Source of the DNA: CALJXB01 sp965225935
GTDB taxonomy: Bacteria > Pseudomonadota > Alphaproteobacteria > Kiloniellales > JAKSDN01
NCBI GenBank assembly: GCA_965225935.1
Contig: CBDDCC010000013.1
Coordinates: 434,001-498,000 of the forward strand
Length of the DNA stretch: 64,000 bases
Reading direction: 5' to 3'
Below the pieces are notes generated by a model, which was not told the DNA's origin, searched no databases, and saw only the letters and a list, made by a program, of their open reading frames with translations. A program made the position numbers and the translations under genes. Below are positions 8,352 through 18,476 of the stretch, in pieces. Every line of letters begins with the position of its first letter. Positions within the stretch are counted from its first letter, which is position 1.

Positions 8352-9686
8352 CTAACTGTACTGCCGGAACACCGGCTTCACCGGGCGACCGACGAGATAC
8401 TTCTCTACGCCGTCGCTGAGGGCCCGGCGATAGATGTCGAGCGCCTCGCCGACCGCTTCCACGGTGTGGGCGATGTCCTGGTCGCCGTGGGCCCGGCTCA
8501 CCACCAGCGACGGCATGATGACTCCGCGCTTCAGGGTTTCCTGCAGGAACAGCGTGCGGAAGGGCTGCGAGGGCTGCTGGTCCTGGTCGCGGGTGGCGTA
8601 GATGAGGTTGCTCGGCCTGCCGAGCAGCTTGAAATGGTCGCCAATGCCGAGATTTTCGATCTCCCGGTTGATGCCGGAGATCAGCCTCTCGCCCAGCTCA
8701 AGCATCCGCTCGACCACATTTTCGGTCTGGTAGATCTTCATGACCTCCAGGCCCACCGCCAGGCAGGCCAGCTCCGAGCCGTGAGTGAGGGACAGCAGGA
8801 AGACCCGCTCCTTGTCGTGCTGGAGCCCGCCTAGTTCCATGATCTCCCTGCGGCCGACCAGGGCGGCGACGGAGAAGCCGTTGCCCATGGCCTTGCCCAG
8901 GGTGCAGAGGTCCGGCTGCACGCCGTAATGGATCTGCCCGAAGTTGTCCGGCCAGCGGAATCCGGTGATCATCTCGTCGAAGATGAGGACCGCGCCGTTC
9001 GCGTGGCAGAGCTCCTTGGCTTTCTCGAGGAAGCCGTCCTCGGGCTCCATGAAGGTCGCGGGCTCCATGATCAGGCAGGCGATCTGGCCCGGATACTGGT
9101 CGAAGAGGGCCTGGATGCTGGCAGGATCGTTGTAGCGGAACTTGAGCGTGAGGTCCCGGATCGCCTGCGGGATGCCGGCGTTCATAGCCGTGGTGCCGAT
9201 GAACCAGTCGTCGACGGAGAAGAAGGGGTGATCGCCGCAGATGGCGATCAGGTCCCGGCCGGTGTAGGCCCGCGACAGCCGGATCGCGCCGCTCGTCGCG
9301 TCCGAGCCGTTCTTGCCGAACTTCACCATGCCGTCGTAGCCGAGCATGCCGAGGAGCTCCTCGGCGCATTCGATCTCCATAGGCGAGGGCCGGGTGAAGC
9401 CGCTGCCGAGGAGCATCTGCTGATAGGCGGCCTGGATGACGGGCTCGTAGGCGTAGCCCAGGGTGACCGCCCTCAGGCCCATGCCGTACTCGATGAACTC
9501 GTTGCCGTCGACGTCCCAGACGTGGCAGCCCTTGCCCCTCTGGATGAAGGCCGGCGCGGCTTCGGGATATTGATCGTCTCCGCGCGCGTAGGTGTGGGCC
9601 CCGCCGGGAATGAGCGCGTGAGAGCGTTCCTGAAGAGCCTTGGAGGCTTCGAAGTTGGTGATAGGGCAGATCGCATTCTTCAGCAT
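8352..9686 (-). CDS. Class III aminotransferase, glutamate-1-semialdehyde aminomutase-like
   Basis: A 444-residue PLP enzyme of aminotransferase class III. The PLP-lysine is K265 in CTLGKAMGNGFS; the cofactor-contacting motif FDEMITGFRW and the phosphate-loop-type GKNGSDATSGAIRL are clear. It resembles the aminomutase/aminotransferase subgroup found in secondary metabolite and glycan loci rather than HemL itself, since its context is not porphyrin synthesis. It may aminate a keto-sugar or an aldehyde precursor that becomes the amine component joined to the pyrrole unit. A purine-rich GAGGAG lies about 12 nt before the ATG. It is convergent with the NRPS operon and in line with the flippase gene upstream. 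Substrate is not predictable from sequence. Confidence 0.85.
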   Translation of the reverse strand: MLKNAICPITNFEASKALQERSHALIPGGAHTYARGDDQYPEAAPAFIQRGKGCHVWDVDGNEFIEYGMGLRAVTLGYAYEPVIQAAYQQMLLGSGFTRPSPMEIECAEELLGMLGYDGMVKFGKNGSDATSGAIRLSRAYTGRDLIAICGDHPFFSVDDWFIGTTAMNAGIPQAIRDLTLKFRYNDPASIQALFDQYPGQIACLIMEPATFMEPEDGFLEKAKELCHANGAVLIFDEMITGFRWPDNFGQIHYGVQPDLCTLGKAMGNGFSVAALVGRREIMELGGLQHDKERVFLLSLTHGSELACLAVGLEVMKIYQTENVVERMLELGERLISGINREIENLGIGDHFKLLGRPSNLIYATRDQDQQPSQPFRTLFLQETLKRGVIMPSLVVSRAHGDQDIAHTVEAVGEALDIYRRALSDGVEKYLVGRPVKPVFRQYS

Positions 9687-9807
9687 CTTCGCTACATGCT
9701 CCTCGGCAGGGCTTCTACGTTTCGGACGCGGGTCCGCCGGGCGGAAGGTTTCGGACCTTGTCGCCGCGGGACCCGGCGGCCTTGTGAAGCGGACAGCGTT
9801 CCGGCGG

Positions 9808-11109
9808 TCATCTCGCGGCTACCTCCGCCTCGGGCGGCAGGTGCCGCAGGTGCCTTCTCAAGGCCGTGTACATGATGACTGGCCTCATACAGGCGGTCAC
9901 GGTGTAGCCGATCATCACCCCGGGCACGCCCAGAAAGGCCACCAGGGGATAGCAGAAGATGACGCTGAATATGCTGGCGCTGAGGTCCGATAGGAAGATG
10001 CCGAGCCCGCGCTCCATCGCCCGCAGCCCCATCGACGCGGGGGTCGTCGCGAAGGAAACGAGGTAGAGCACGGCGAACCAGCGGACCACGTAGGACTGTC
10101 CGGCGTACTCCGGTCCGTAGGCCAGGGTCAGCCAGAAATCCGGCGCGGCCGCGATAGTCAAGAGGATTGCCAGCATGGCCGAGCCGGTGATCCAGCCGTA
10201 GCGCCACAGGTAGGAGACCATGGCCGCGGGACCTTGCTGGTTCAAGGCGCGTGCGGCCTGGCCCGGAACCACGTTCTCGATGCCCATCAGAATGATGTGG
10301 GTCAACCCGAGGAGGCTTTGAACCGCGCGGATGCCGCCCACGGCGGCCGTCCCGATCAATGCGCCCATGGTGACGTTGAAGACGCCCACGATCGACCAGC
10401 GCAGCATCGCCGAGGAGGTCAGCCAACGCGCCAGACGCCAGTGGCGCGTGGCGATCGACAGGATGCGCGACATCTCGAGCACGGGCCGCTCGATGAAGCA
10501 GGATCCGACCAGCACCGCGACCGCGCCGCTTCCGGCGATCGTCCAGAGGACGGCGATGGTCGTGAAGTTGCCTGTGTAGGCGAGGTAAAGCAGGACAAGG
10601 ATCTGGCCGGGATAGCGCACGACATCGCAAATGAAAGCCGGAAGGGTCCGTCCCCGCATGAAGAGGTAGCGACGGAAGAAATGCTGGGTCTGAAAGCATA
10701 GGACCGCGAAGGCCAGTGGAATCGTCAGCCCCGCCACGTCGTAGTCGGGAAACAGGTAGCTCGCGAGAAAGCCGCCGGGAATGATCAGGGCGAAGGCGGC
10801 GGCGGTGATGCAGGCCTGCTGTACCAGCACGGCGCCCAGATAGCTGGCCACCTCGTCGTCGCTCTGCTTCGGTCCGACGCTCATCATGGGGGAGGTGATC
10901 AGGGAATCCTGAATGTTGTTCATGAATTCCGCCACCATCCACACCAGGGTGTAGCGGCCGAACTCCTCGATTCCGAGGAATCGCGCGAGCAGGAGCCCGG
11001 TCATGAAGTTGGTGGCGCTCACCATGGTCTGGTCGACCATGGCCCAGCTCACAGGCTTGGCGCCCTTGATCAGGTGTTGACTGCGCTTCAGATTGAGTGA
11101 GAGGGCCAT
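9808..11109 (-). CDS. Wzx-like oligosaccharide flippase (MOP superfamily)
   Basis: A 433-residue integral membrane protein with about twelve to fourteen hydrophobic segments spread over the whole length, short loops and an amphipathic start (SLNLKRSQHLIKGAKPVSW). The N-terminal LARFLGIEEFGRYTLVWM stretch is typical of the polysaccharide biosynthesis/O-antigen transporter family. Such proteins flip lipid-linked oligosaccharides across the inner membrane; a minority export peptides or natural products. It is transcribed towards the aminotransferase gene with a 121-bp gap, so the two may form one unit. With the glycosyltransferase and epimerase at 1-1807 it makes a glycan role likely. Family assignment is good; cargo is unknown. 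Confidence 0.82.
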   Translation of the reverse strand: MALSLNLKRSQHLIKGAKPVSWAMVDQTMVSATNFMTGLLLARFLGIEEFGRYTLVWMVAEFMNNIQDSLITSPMMSVGPKQSDDEVASYLGAVLVQQACITAAAFALIIPGGFLASYLFPDYDVAGLTIPLAFAVLCFQTQHFFRRYLFMRGRTLPAFICDVVRYPGQILVLLYLAYTGNFTTIAVLWTIAGSGAVAVLVGSCFIERPVLEMSRILSIATRHWRLARWLTSSAMLRWSIVGVFNVTMGALIGTAAVGGIRAVQSLLGLTHIILMGIENVVPGQAARALNQQGPAAMVSYLWRYGWITGSAMLAILLTIAAAPDFWLTLAYGPEYAGQSYVVRWFAVLYLVSFATTPASMGLRAMERGLGIFLSDLSASIFSVIFCYPLVAFLGVPGVMIGYTVTACMRPVIMYTALRRHLRHLPPEAEVAAR

Positions 11110-11874
11110 GTCGGGGCGTCGGCTTGACTAGTTTCGCGGGACGAGGATAGCAACCGGGGCGCCGTGCCGGCGCCCTTGCGGGTCGATCGTTCCGGGTGTC
11201 GGGCCCGCTCCCGGGCCGGCGGGTGCCCGCTGTGCGAGGTCCTCATCGGGTTGTTCTCTGCGAACTTCAGGCATGGATGGCAGGTCCCGAACAGCTAGCG
11301 ATCACTTCTGTGCCCAAAGCCCCGGCGGGGACGACTCTCAACGGAGGGCCGAGAGACCGTCAGGCCTGAATTCGACGAACCGCCGGGAGTCGCATGTCTG
11401 GGCCGTATTCGGCGGCAATCAGTCTGTTTGGTTCACGTGCTTTAGTATCGATCCGCGGAGTTCATGAAGTAGGCCAATAGGGTGAAAATGCCCTTAATCG
11501 TGAGCTGGCCCCACGCGTCTCGGCCCGCACCGGCTTGATCTGCCGCAAATCGACCGCCCGCGTCGAAATCCCGTGACGGGGCGCTGCATCTAGGAAATCA
11601 CAAGCCACTCTCGCGATCAAAGACTTTGTCGCCCCGTTGCCGTCGGGATCGCGGCGAAGCGGCCGTTCGCGGCCCGGAACAACCGGAACGGCATCCCGGA
11701 GGCCGGGTTCTGCGGAGCCCGGCGGCGCAGGCGAGCCCGGGCGTGCCGGGCGGCCCAATGATTAACGCTCGCTTTACCGGTGGCGCGGATACTCGGCGTT
11801 CCTTCCCGTCGAGGCCGAGGCCAGCACCCTTCATCGCGGCTCTACGGGTTCTTCTGCAACGGCTCAGCGCGGCG
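11110..11874. other. Intergenic region between divergent flippase and sugar dehydrogenase genes
   Basis: About 760 bp lie between the two divergently transcribed genes. It probably contains both promoters, but I could not fix a -10/-35 pair. Open frames here on both strands (for example minus 11462-11758) have no recognisable sequence. The reading frame of the sugar dehydrogenase stays open upstream to 11626, so the left border depends on its true start. Confidence 0.4.
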
Positions 11875-13470
11875 ATGGGCACCCAGACACCAAAGCACGG
11901 CAGCGTGCAGATCGAGCATTTCAAGATCGATCCGGGACCGGGAAGCCGATCCCACAGCCCCGAGACCGTGGCGCTGGGGCTGGACTCGCCGAACCAAGAC
12001 AAGCGGTGGATCGTCCGGGCCCGGTTCTGGCTCTCGGTGATCATGTGCTTCGCGCTGGTCTCCGGCGCCTTCTTTGCCGGTTATAGCGCCCACGAACACC
12101 GGGTTTTCCCGCTCAGGCCGTTCGCGAAGCGCACGCTTCAGGAAATCGGCATCCTGGACCAGGCACGCCTGTTGAAGAAGACCCACAAGCTGCCCGAGAT
12201 CAATTCGGTGTTCGGAGCCATCGACGTCGGCTCCGCCTACTACGACTTCAAGGGCGAGATCTACGATCTTCCGGTGCCGGAAGACCACGCCTACGGGGGG
12301 ATCGCGGCCTTCCGCGAGGGCCTGGTCTTCGTCGACGCGATCGGCCACGTCTGGTTTTTCGAGAACGGCGGCTTCACGAAGGTCGAATCCGGCGAGATTC
12401 CGAACGACAGGGATGCCTACCTGAAGAGGATCTCGGGCATCGATGTTAGGTGGCCGGCCGCCTTTGCCGTTAAGGACATTGAAGTCATTGAGGCCCCGCG
12501 AACCTACATCTATGCGTCGGCGAGCGACTACGACCCGGCGGGCGATTGCCTTAGCCTGTCGGTTTTCCGATCCGAGATCTCCGGCTCGCGCGACGGAGCC
12601 ATGACGGCCGGTCCCTGGTCGAGGGTTTTCTCCACCCAGCCCTGCCTCGAGATCGACATGACGAACTGGAAGCCGAAATCGGCGGGCCAGTTTCCCGAGT
12701 TGGCGCAGTCCGGCGGGCGTATCGTCAGGTACTCGGAGTCGGAAATCTTGCTCTCCGTGGGCGATCTCCAGGCCGACGGTGTGCAAGGCCCGCAGATGGT
12801 CCAAGACATGGGCAACCACTACGGCAAGATCATCAGGCTCGACCTCGCGACCTTCACGCCGAAGATCTTCTCCATCGGCCACCGGAATACGCAGGGCCTA
12901 GTGCGCACGCGCGACGGCAGGGTGTTCTCGACCGAACACGGACCCGAAGGCGGCGACGAGCTGAACCATGTCGTCGCCGGACGAAACTACGGCTGGCCGT
13001 TCGTCACCTTCGGAACCGACTACGGCGCCGAGTCCTGGCCTTTGGACCAGGGAGCCAAGGATCACTCCGGCTACGAGAAACCGACGATCTCCTGGGTCCC
13101 GTCCATCGCCACCTCCAATCTCGTGGAGGTGACCAGCGAGGATCTTCCCTTCTGGGACGGCGATTTGCTGATATCGACCCTGGCGGCGTCCTCGCTGTAC
13201 AGGGTCGAGCTGAACGGCCTGGCAGCCATTGTCGTCGAGCCGATCTACGTCGGTTCGCGCATCCGCGATATCGTGAACTTCGACGGTGGCTTCGCGCTCC
13301 AGACCGATCAGGAAAACCAGCTCATATTGCTGCGCAGCCCGGCCCTCGAACGCAGACCGGTCTCGCTCTCGGAGCCACCGATGGCGGGTGAGTTTCCCAG
13401 GGACATCGTAAGACCCGAGGCCCGCGAGCCGGCGGTTACCACGGCCGATACCGAGGGCCCGCGGCGCTGA
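11875..13470 (+). CDS. PQQ-type sugar dehydrogenase (glucose/sorbosone dehydrogenase family), membrane-anchored
   Basis: A protein of about 531 residues with a single N-terminal transmembrane segment (FWLSVIMCFALVSGAFFAGYS) and a periplasmic beta-propeller. The C-terminal half contains the family signature region SIGHRNTQGLVRTRDG, STEHGPEGGDELN and GRNYGWPFVTFGTDYG, typical of soluble quinoprotein glucose dehydrogenase-like enzymes that oxidise sugars with PQQ. The N-terminal third is less conserved and may be lineage-specific. ATG 11875 is a guess: no Shine-Dalgarno precedes it, and the frame is open to 11626. Homologues are often seen beside exopolysaccharide genes, which fits the location. 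Whether PQQ is really the cofactor cannot be told from sequence. Confidence 0.8.
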   Translation: MGTQTPKHGSVQIEHFKIDPGPGSRSHSPETVALGLDSPNQDKRWIVRARFWLSVIMCFALVSGAFFAGYSAHEHRVFPLRPFAKRTLQEIGILDQARLLKKTHKLPEINSVFGAIDVGSAYYDFKGEIYDLPVPEDHAYGGIAAFREGLVFVDAIGHVWFFENGGFTKVESGEIPNDRDAYLKRISGIDVRWPAAFAVKDIEVIEAPRTYIYASASDYDPAGDCLSLSVFRSEISGSRDGAMTAGPWSRVFSTQPCLEIDMTNWKPKSAGQFPELAQSGGRIVRYSESEILLSVGDLQADGVQGPQMVQDMGNHYGKIIRLDLATFTPKIFSIGHRNTQGLVRTRDGRVFSTEHGPEGGDELNHVVAGRNYGWPFVTFGTDYGAESWPLDQGAKDHSGYEKPTISWVPSIATSNLVEVTSEDLPFWDGDLLISTLAASSLYRVELNGLAAIVVEPIYVGSRIRDIVNFDGGFALQTDQENQLILLRSPALERRPVSLSEPPMAGEFPRDIVRPEAREPAVTTADTEGPRR

Positions 13471-13553
13471 TCCTCTCCCACTCCGGGATTTCGTTCGCCT
13501 GACTCCGCGGGCTCGGGCCGGGTGGAGGATCGTCCTCGCGCCCGTCCGCGCTC

Positions 13554-14906
<1,353 letters not shown>

Positions 14907-15100
14907 CGCAGGGGGCTTTCTCCTCGTCGCAGGGGGGGGGCGGATCGGCGAGAGGGCCCGTCGTCGGATCGGGGCCGCCGGCACCGTCGGCCTGCGCCAG
15001 CTTGCGAGGTTGCCGAGGTCGACCGATCTGCTCGCTGATCCTCTGTCCTCGGACAAAGACCCCTAGGGAAGAACCCTTAAGAATGCAATAAGGAGGGTCG

Positions 15101-15925
15101 ATGGCGGCCGGGCGCGGATGCGGGCCCTCGCGGCGCGGACGCTCGAGTCCGGTGACGCATGCGCGAGGACCGGAAGGGATGCAGGTCACCCTGGTGAGCC
15201 ACTACGGCACGAAGCCTCGGCCGCTGGCGGCCCTGATCCGCCATTGCCAGGGGCTGCTGTCGGACAGCCTGGCGGGCCGTTTCGCGCCCTATGGCCTGCA
15301 CCAGGTCCACGCCACCCTGATCGGGCTGGAAGGCCATCGCGACGGCGCGCGGATCGTCAACCGCAATGCCACGGAGCTGGGCGCGCCCGGCGAGATGGAT
15401 CCAGACGGTCTGCTCCGCTTCCTGCGCGAGGAACTCGCCCCCATAGAGGTGCGGGTCGGCGGCTTTCGGCCCGGCCGCGACTACGGCTTCGAGAGCCGGG
15501 GCGGGCCGCCTGCGGAGCGCTCCTTCTCGATCCAGGGGGACACCGCCGTCGCCATGGGCTGGCCCTTTCGCGAGGGGGCCTACTGCGATGCGATCAATGA
15601 ATTGCGCTGGACGCTCTTCCGGCGTTTCGGGGTGCGCCACCGTTGGCACCTGGAAGAGGGCGCCGCGGACAACGACGTCTATTTCGTGCTCGGGCACCTG
15701 GATAGCCGCGGGGCCGATGCGGCGGAGCTGCGGCGGGCCGCGGCCGAGATGCGCACCTACCTGTCCGGCCTCGAGGGTCTCAGCCTCAGCATCGGCCGGG
15801 AGAGCCTGCGTGTCGTCGCCTACGAGGACAAGCGACTGCCGCCCAAGACCTGCAAGGCCTGGGCCCTGGACGACCCGGACCTGACGCCGGAGCGCCTCCG
15901 CGCCCTCTATCCGCCGCTGGACTGA
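15101..15925 (+). CDS. Uncharacterised protein with a single HxT motif
   Basis: A predicted soluble protein of up to 274 residues that I do not recognise. A strong AAGGAGGG at 15090-15097 supports the ATG at 15101, but the first 26 residues are arginine/glycine-rich and unlike a folded start; ATG 15181 (MQVTLVSHYG) preceded by GGAAGG is an alternative. From 15181 the sequence reads well and contains H44-A-T46 in QVHATLIGLEG, similar to half of a 2H-phosphoesterase (LigT-like) active site, yet no clear second HxT/S is seen. It ends with a conserved-looking KTCKAWALDDPDLTPE. It is divergent from glmM and convergent with the persulfide dioxygenase gene 15 bp away. Confidence 0.7.
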   Translation: MAAGRGCGPSRRGRSSPVTHARGPEGMQVTLVSHYGTKPRPLAALIRHCQGLLSDSLAGRFAPYGLHQVHATLIGLEGHRDGARIVNRNATELGAPGEMDPDGLLRFLREELAPIEVRVGGFRPGRDYGFESRGGPPAERSFSIQGDTAVAMGWPFREGAYCDAINELRWTLFRRFGVRHRWHLEEGAADNDVYFVLGHLDSRGADAAELRRAAAEMRTYLSGLEGLSLSIGRESLRVVAYEDKRLPPKTCKAWALDDPDLTPERLRALYPPLD

Positions 15926-15940
15926 ACGGGCAGGGGCGGT

Positions 15941-16996
15941 TCAGGCCGCTCCGGCCTCGCTGCCCTCGAGAGGCGCGCCCAGCTTCTTCCAGGCATCGAT
16001 GCCGCCCTTGATGTGGCAGGCCTTCGAGAGCCCCGCCTCCTGGGCCGCCTTCACCGCCATGGCCGAGCGCTCCCCGTAGGCGCAGTAGAAGACCAAGCGC
16101 TTGCCGGTCGCCGTGGCGATCTCGTGCAGCATCCCGCCGGGCTTCACGTTCTGCTCCAGGTCGGGATAGGGCGCATGCACCGAGCCTGGGATCGAGCCGT
16201 GTGCGCGTCGCTCGTTCGCGTCCCTCAGGTCGATCAGCACCGCGTCCTTGGCGCCCACCAAGTCCTTGGCCGCGGCGCAGTCGAGAGACCAGCCCCGCGC
16301 CTCGATGTCGGCCTGGGGCATGCCGATCTTCAGGTTGGCCGGCACCGCCACGTCCATCATCTTGGGATTGGCGAGCTGCAGGTTCTCCATGATCTCGGCG
16401 TAGTCGTCGGCGCTTTTCACCTGCAGGCGCGGGTTGAAACGGCGCTCCTCGCCGATAGTGCTGACCGTGTCGCCCTTGTAGTCGTGGCCGGGGTAGACCA
16501 GGGTCTCATCCGGCAGGGTCAGCAGCTTGTTGAACAGGGAGTCGTAGGCGGCGCGCGGGTCGCCGTTCTGGAAATCGGTGCGCCCGGTGCCGCGGATGAA
16601 GAGGGTGTCGCCGGTGAACACCCGGTCGCTCATCAGGTAGCAGTAGGAATCGTCGGTGTGGCCCGGCGTGTAGAGCGCCTTGAGCGCGATCCCTTCGATC
16701 TCGATGCAGTCGCCGTCGGCGACCCGGATGGAGACCACGTCGGTCTTGCTCTCGCGCCCCATCACCGTGGCGCAGCGCGTGCGGTCGCGCAGGGCCCCCA
16801 GGCCGGTGATGTGGTCGGCGTGGACGTGGGTGTCGATCGCCTTCACCAGCTTGAGCTCCAGCTCCTCCAGCAGCTGCAGGTAGCGCTCCACCTTGTCGAG
16901 CACCGGGTCGATGATGAGGGCCTCGCCCCCGGCGCGGCTGGCGAGCAGGTAGGTGTAGGTATAGGACACCTGGTCGAAGAGTTGGCGGAAGATCAT
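15941..16996 (-). CDS. Persulfide dioxygenase-rhodanese fusion (ETHE1/BlhA-like)
   Basis: A 351-residue bifunctional sulfur enzyme. Residues about 1-235 are a metallo-beta-lactamase fold of the ETHE1 group with H57-V-H59-A-D61-H62, then YTPGHTDDSY, FTGDTLFIRGTGRTDF and YPGHDY; such enzymes oxidise glutathione persulfide to sulfite with one mononuclear iron. Residues about 255-345 are a rhodanese domain with catalytic C305 in FYCAYGERSAMA. The fused form would handle persulfide and thiosulfate together in sulfide detoxification. ATG 16996 is chosen because the ETHE1 fold begins there; the frame upstream overlaps the cupin gene. GAGG precedes it by about 6 nt. Probably co-transcribed with the cupin gene upstream. 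Confidence 0.93.
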   Translation of the reverse strand: MIFRQLFDQVSYTYTYLLASRAGGEALIIDPVLDKVERYLQLLEELELKLVKAIDTHVHADHITGLGALRDRTRCATVMGRESKTDVVSIRVADGDCIEIEGIALKALYTPGHTDDSYCYLMSDRVFTGDTLFIRGTGRTDFQNGDPRAAYDSLFNKLLTLPDETLVYPGHDYKGDTVSTIGEERRFNPRLQVKSADDYAEIMENLQLANPKMMDVAVPANLKIGMPQADIEARGWSLDCAAAKDLVGAKDAVLIDLRDANERRAHGSIPGSVHAPYPDLEQNVKPGGMLHEIATATGKRLVFYCAYGERSAMAVKAAQEAGLSKACHIKGGIDAWKKLGAPLEGSEAGAA

Positions 16997-17112
16997 GACG
17001 GCCTCGCGATGGATGGCTGCAGCCGGCGCCGCCGGCTCTGGCGCACGGCTCGGCGGCCCGCTTTGGATTTCCACATGGGCATTGTGGGCGCTGCTGTGCA
17101 AGAGGGCAAAGG

Positions 17113-17511
17113 CTAGGAGGGCGGCGAACCCTCTTGCGGTTCCTCTTCTGGACCGTTGGCCAGCCAGCGGATGTCGCCCGGCTCGACGTTGGTCTTGAAG
17201 ACAAGATAGCCGAAGGGCGCGTCGCCCTCGTTGTGGGTGCTGTGCACCTCGCCGGGCCGGCAGGTCAGGGTGTCGCCCGGCCCCAGCTCGAAGCTGCGGC
17301 CGTCGATGACGAAGCGTCCGCGTCCCTCCAGGCCGTGGAAGACCTCCGTGCAGCGCTCGTGGTAGTGATCGGCGACAGAGGTGCGCGGGGCGATCTCGAT
17401 CACCTGCACCAGGGCGCCCGGGTCGTCCAGGTCGTCTCCGGTGAGGAGGATCTTCTTGGCGTAGCCCGGACACTGCTGCCAGTCGCCGGCGTCGGCCGCG
17501 ATGAACTTCAT
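17113..17511 (-). CDS. Cupin-domain protein
   Basis: A 132-residue single-domain cupin. Motif 1 is HYHERCTEVFHGLEGRGRFVIDG with two metal-binding histidines and a glutamate; motif 2 is PGEVHSTHN. Small cupins of this kind bind a metal and act as dioxygenases, isomerases or ligand sensors; nothing fixes the reaction. ATG 17511 has GGAG 8 nt upstream, which decides against the longer open frame starting at 17586. The gene lies upstream of the persulfide dioxygenase in the same direction with a 116-bp gap, so a link to thiol or sulfur chemistry is possible (thiol dioxygenases are cupins), but this is only an inference. Confidence 0.82.
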   Translation of the reverse strand: MKFIAADAGDWQQCPGYAKKILLTGDDLDDPGALVQVIEIAPRTSVADHYHERCTEVFHGLEGRGRFVIDGRSFELGPGDTLTCRPGEVHSTHNEGDAPFGYLVFKTNVEPGDIRWLANGPEEEPQEGSPPS

Positions 17512-17589
17512 GGCTGGGGCTCCCGCTAGTCCTGACGGCCCCTCGGGGCGCGGGCCCATGGTGCCTCTCTGGTCGCGTGAATGCACCGC

Positions 17590-17625
17590 TTTTCAGGACA
17601 GCCCTGGTTTTCAGGACAGCCCTGG
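17590..17625. repeat. Perfect 18-bp tandem duplication
   Basis: The unit TTTTCAGGACAGCCCTGG occurs twice head to tail at 17590-17607 and 17608-17625, in the gap between the cupin gene (minus) and the pentapeptide-repeat gene (plus). Each unit holds the near-palindrome CAGGACAGCCCTG, so it could be an operator, but no other copy is seen. Confidence 0.8.
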
Positions 17626-17735
17626 TGCACATCCGAATCTTGGGAGCGCTGCAGCGCTGCCGCCCCGACGCGGGCTACCGCCGGGTCCCGGTATTAATCG
17701 GTGAACTCGTGGCTGCGCCGGTTTATATTGCGGCC

Positions 17736-18461
17736 ATGTCGCCTTCTGGACCCTTCTCGGTTTTCTTGCGTACGCGGCCCCTGAGGCGGGGCGCCGGCCT
17801 CGTCCTGCTCGCGCTCATGGTCGCTGCGCCTTGGAGCGACGCCCGGGCCGACTGCGGCTCCCGGCCGAATCCCGGGGTCGACTGGACCCTCTGCCAGAAG
17901 ATGCGCCTCAACCTCAAGGGCGTGGACCTGAGCCACGCCGTGTTCGACCGGACCAACCTGGGCAGCACCGATCTGATGGAGGCGAACCTGAGCGGCGCCA
18001 CGCTGACTGGCGCCAATTTGGCCCGTGCGCGGCTCAAGGCGGCCGACCTGCAGGGCGCGGATCTCACCAAGGCCCAGGCCGGACGGACGAACTTCGCCGG
18101 CGCGAACCTGACCGACGCCATCCTCTCCAAGGCGGAGCTGCCGCGCTCGGTCTTCACCGGGGCCAATCTGACCGACGGCGACCTGTCCAAGGCCGAGCTC
18201 GGCCGGGCGGTGATGGAGGACGCCAAGCTGATCGGGACCAGCTTCAAGTATGCCAACATCTCGCGCGTCCGCTTCCGGGGCGCGCGCATGACGGGCGCGG
18301 ACCTGACGGGCGCCTATACGCTGCTGGCCCACTTCGAGGACACCGACCTCTCCGAGACCGTCGGCCTGGAGCAGGATCAGCTCGAGATCGCCTGCGGGAA
18401 CGAGGCGACCAAGCTGCCCGACGGCCTCACCCATCCCGCGTCGTGGCCCTGTCCCGAGTAG
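17736..18461 (+). CDS. Secreted pentapeptide-repeat protein
   Basis: A 241-residue exported protein. A signal peptide covers about residues 1-38 (arginine-rich start, LVLLALMVAAPW core, cleavage probably after ARA). The mature part is a right-handed beta-helix of about 25 A(D/N)LxX pentapeptides, e.g. DLMEANLSGATLTGANLARA. Two cysteines near the start and two at the end (IACGNE, WPCPE) may close the helix by disulfides. Function of such periplasmic proteins is generally structural or unknown. The start ATG 17736 is supported by the signal peptide; no Shine-Dalgarno is present, and a TTTATATT box lies only 6-13 nt upstream, so the mRNA might be leaderless or start further upstream. It is followed 15 bp later by a DadA-like oxidase gene. 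Confidence 0.8.
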   Translation: MSPSGPFSVFLRTRPLRRGAGLVLLALMVAAPWSDARADCGSRPNPGVDWTLCQKMRLNLKGVDLSHAVFDRTNLGSTDLMEANLSGATLTGANLARARLKAADLQGADLTKAQAGRTNFAGANLTDAILSKAELPRSVFTGANLTDGDLSKAELGRAVMEDAKLIGTSFKYANISRVRFRGARMTGADLTGAYTLLAHFEDTDLSETVGLEQDQLEIACGNEATKLPDGLTHPASWPCPE

Positions 18462-18476
18462 CCGCCGACTGCTGAC

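Noticed and set aside
13471..13553. Terminator between sugar dehydrogenase and glmM
   Set aside because: No stem with a T run could be found in the gap.
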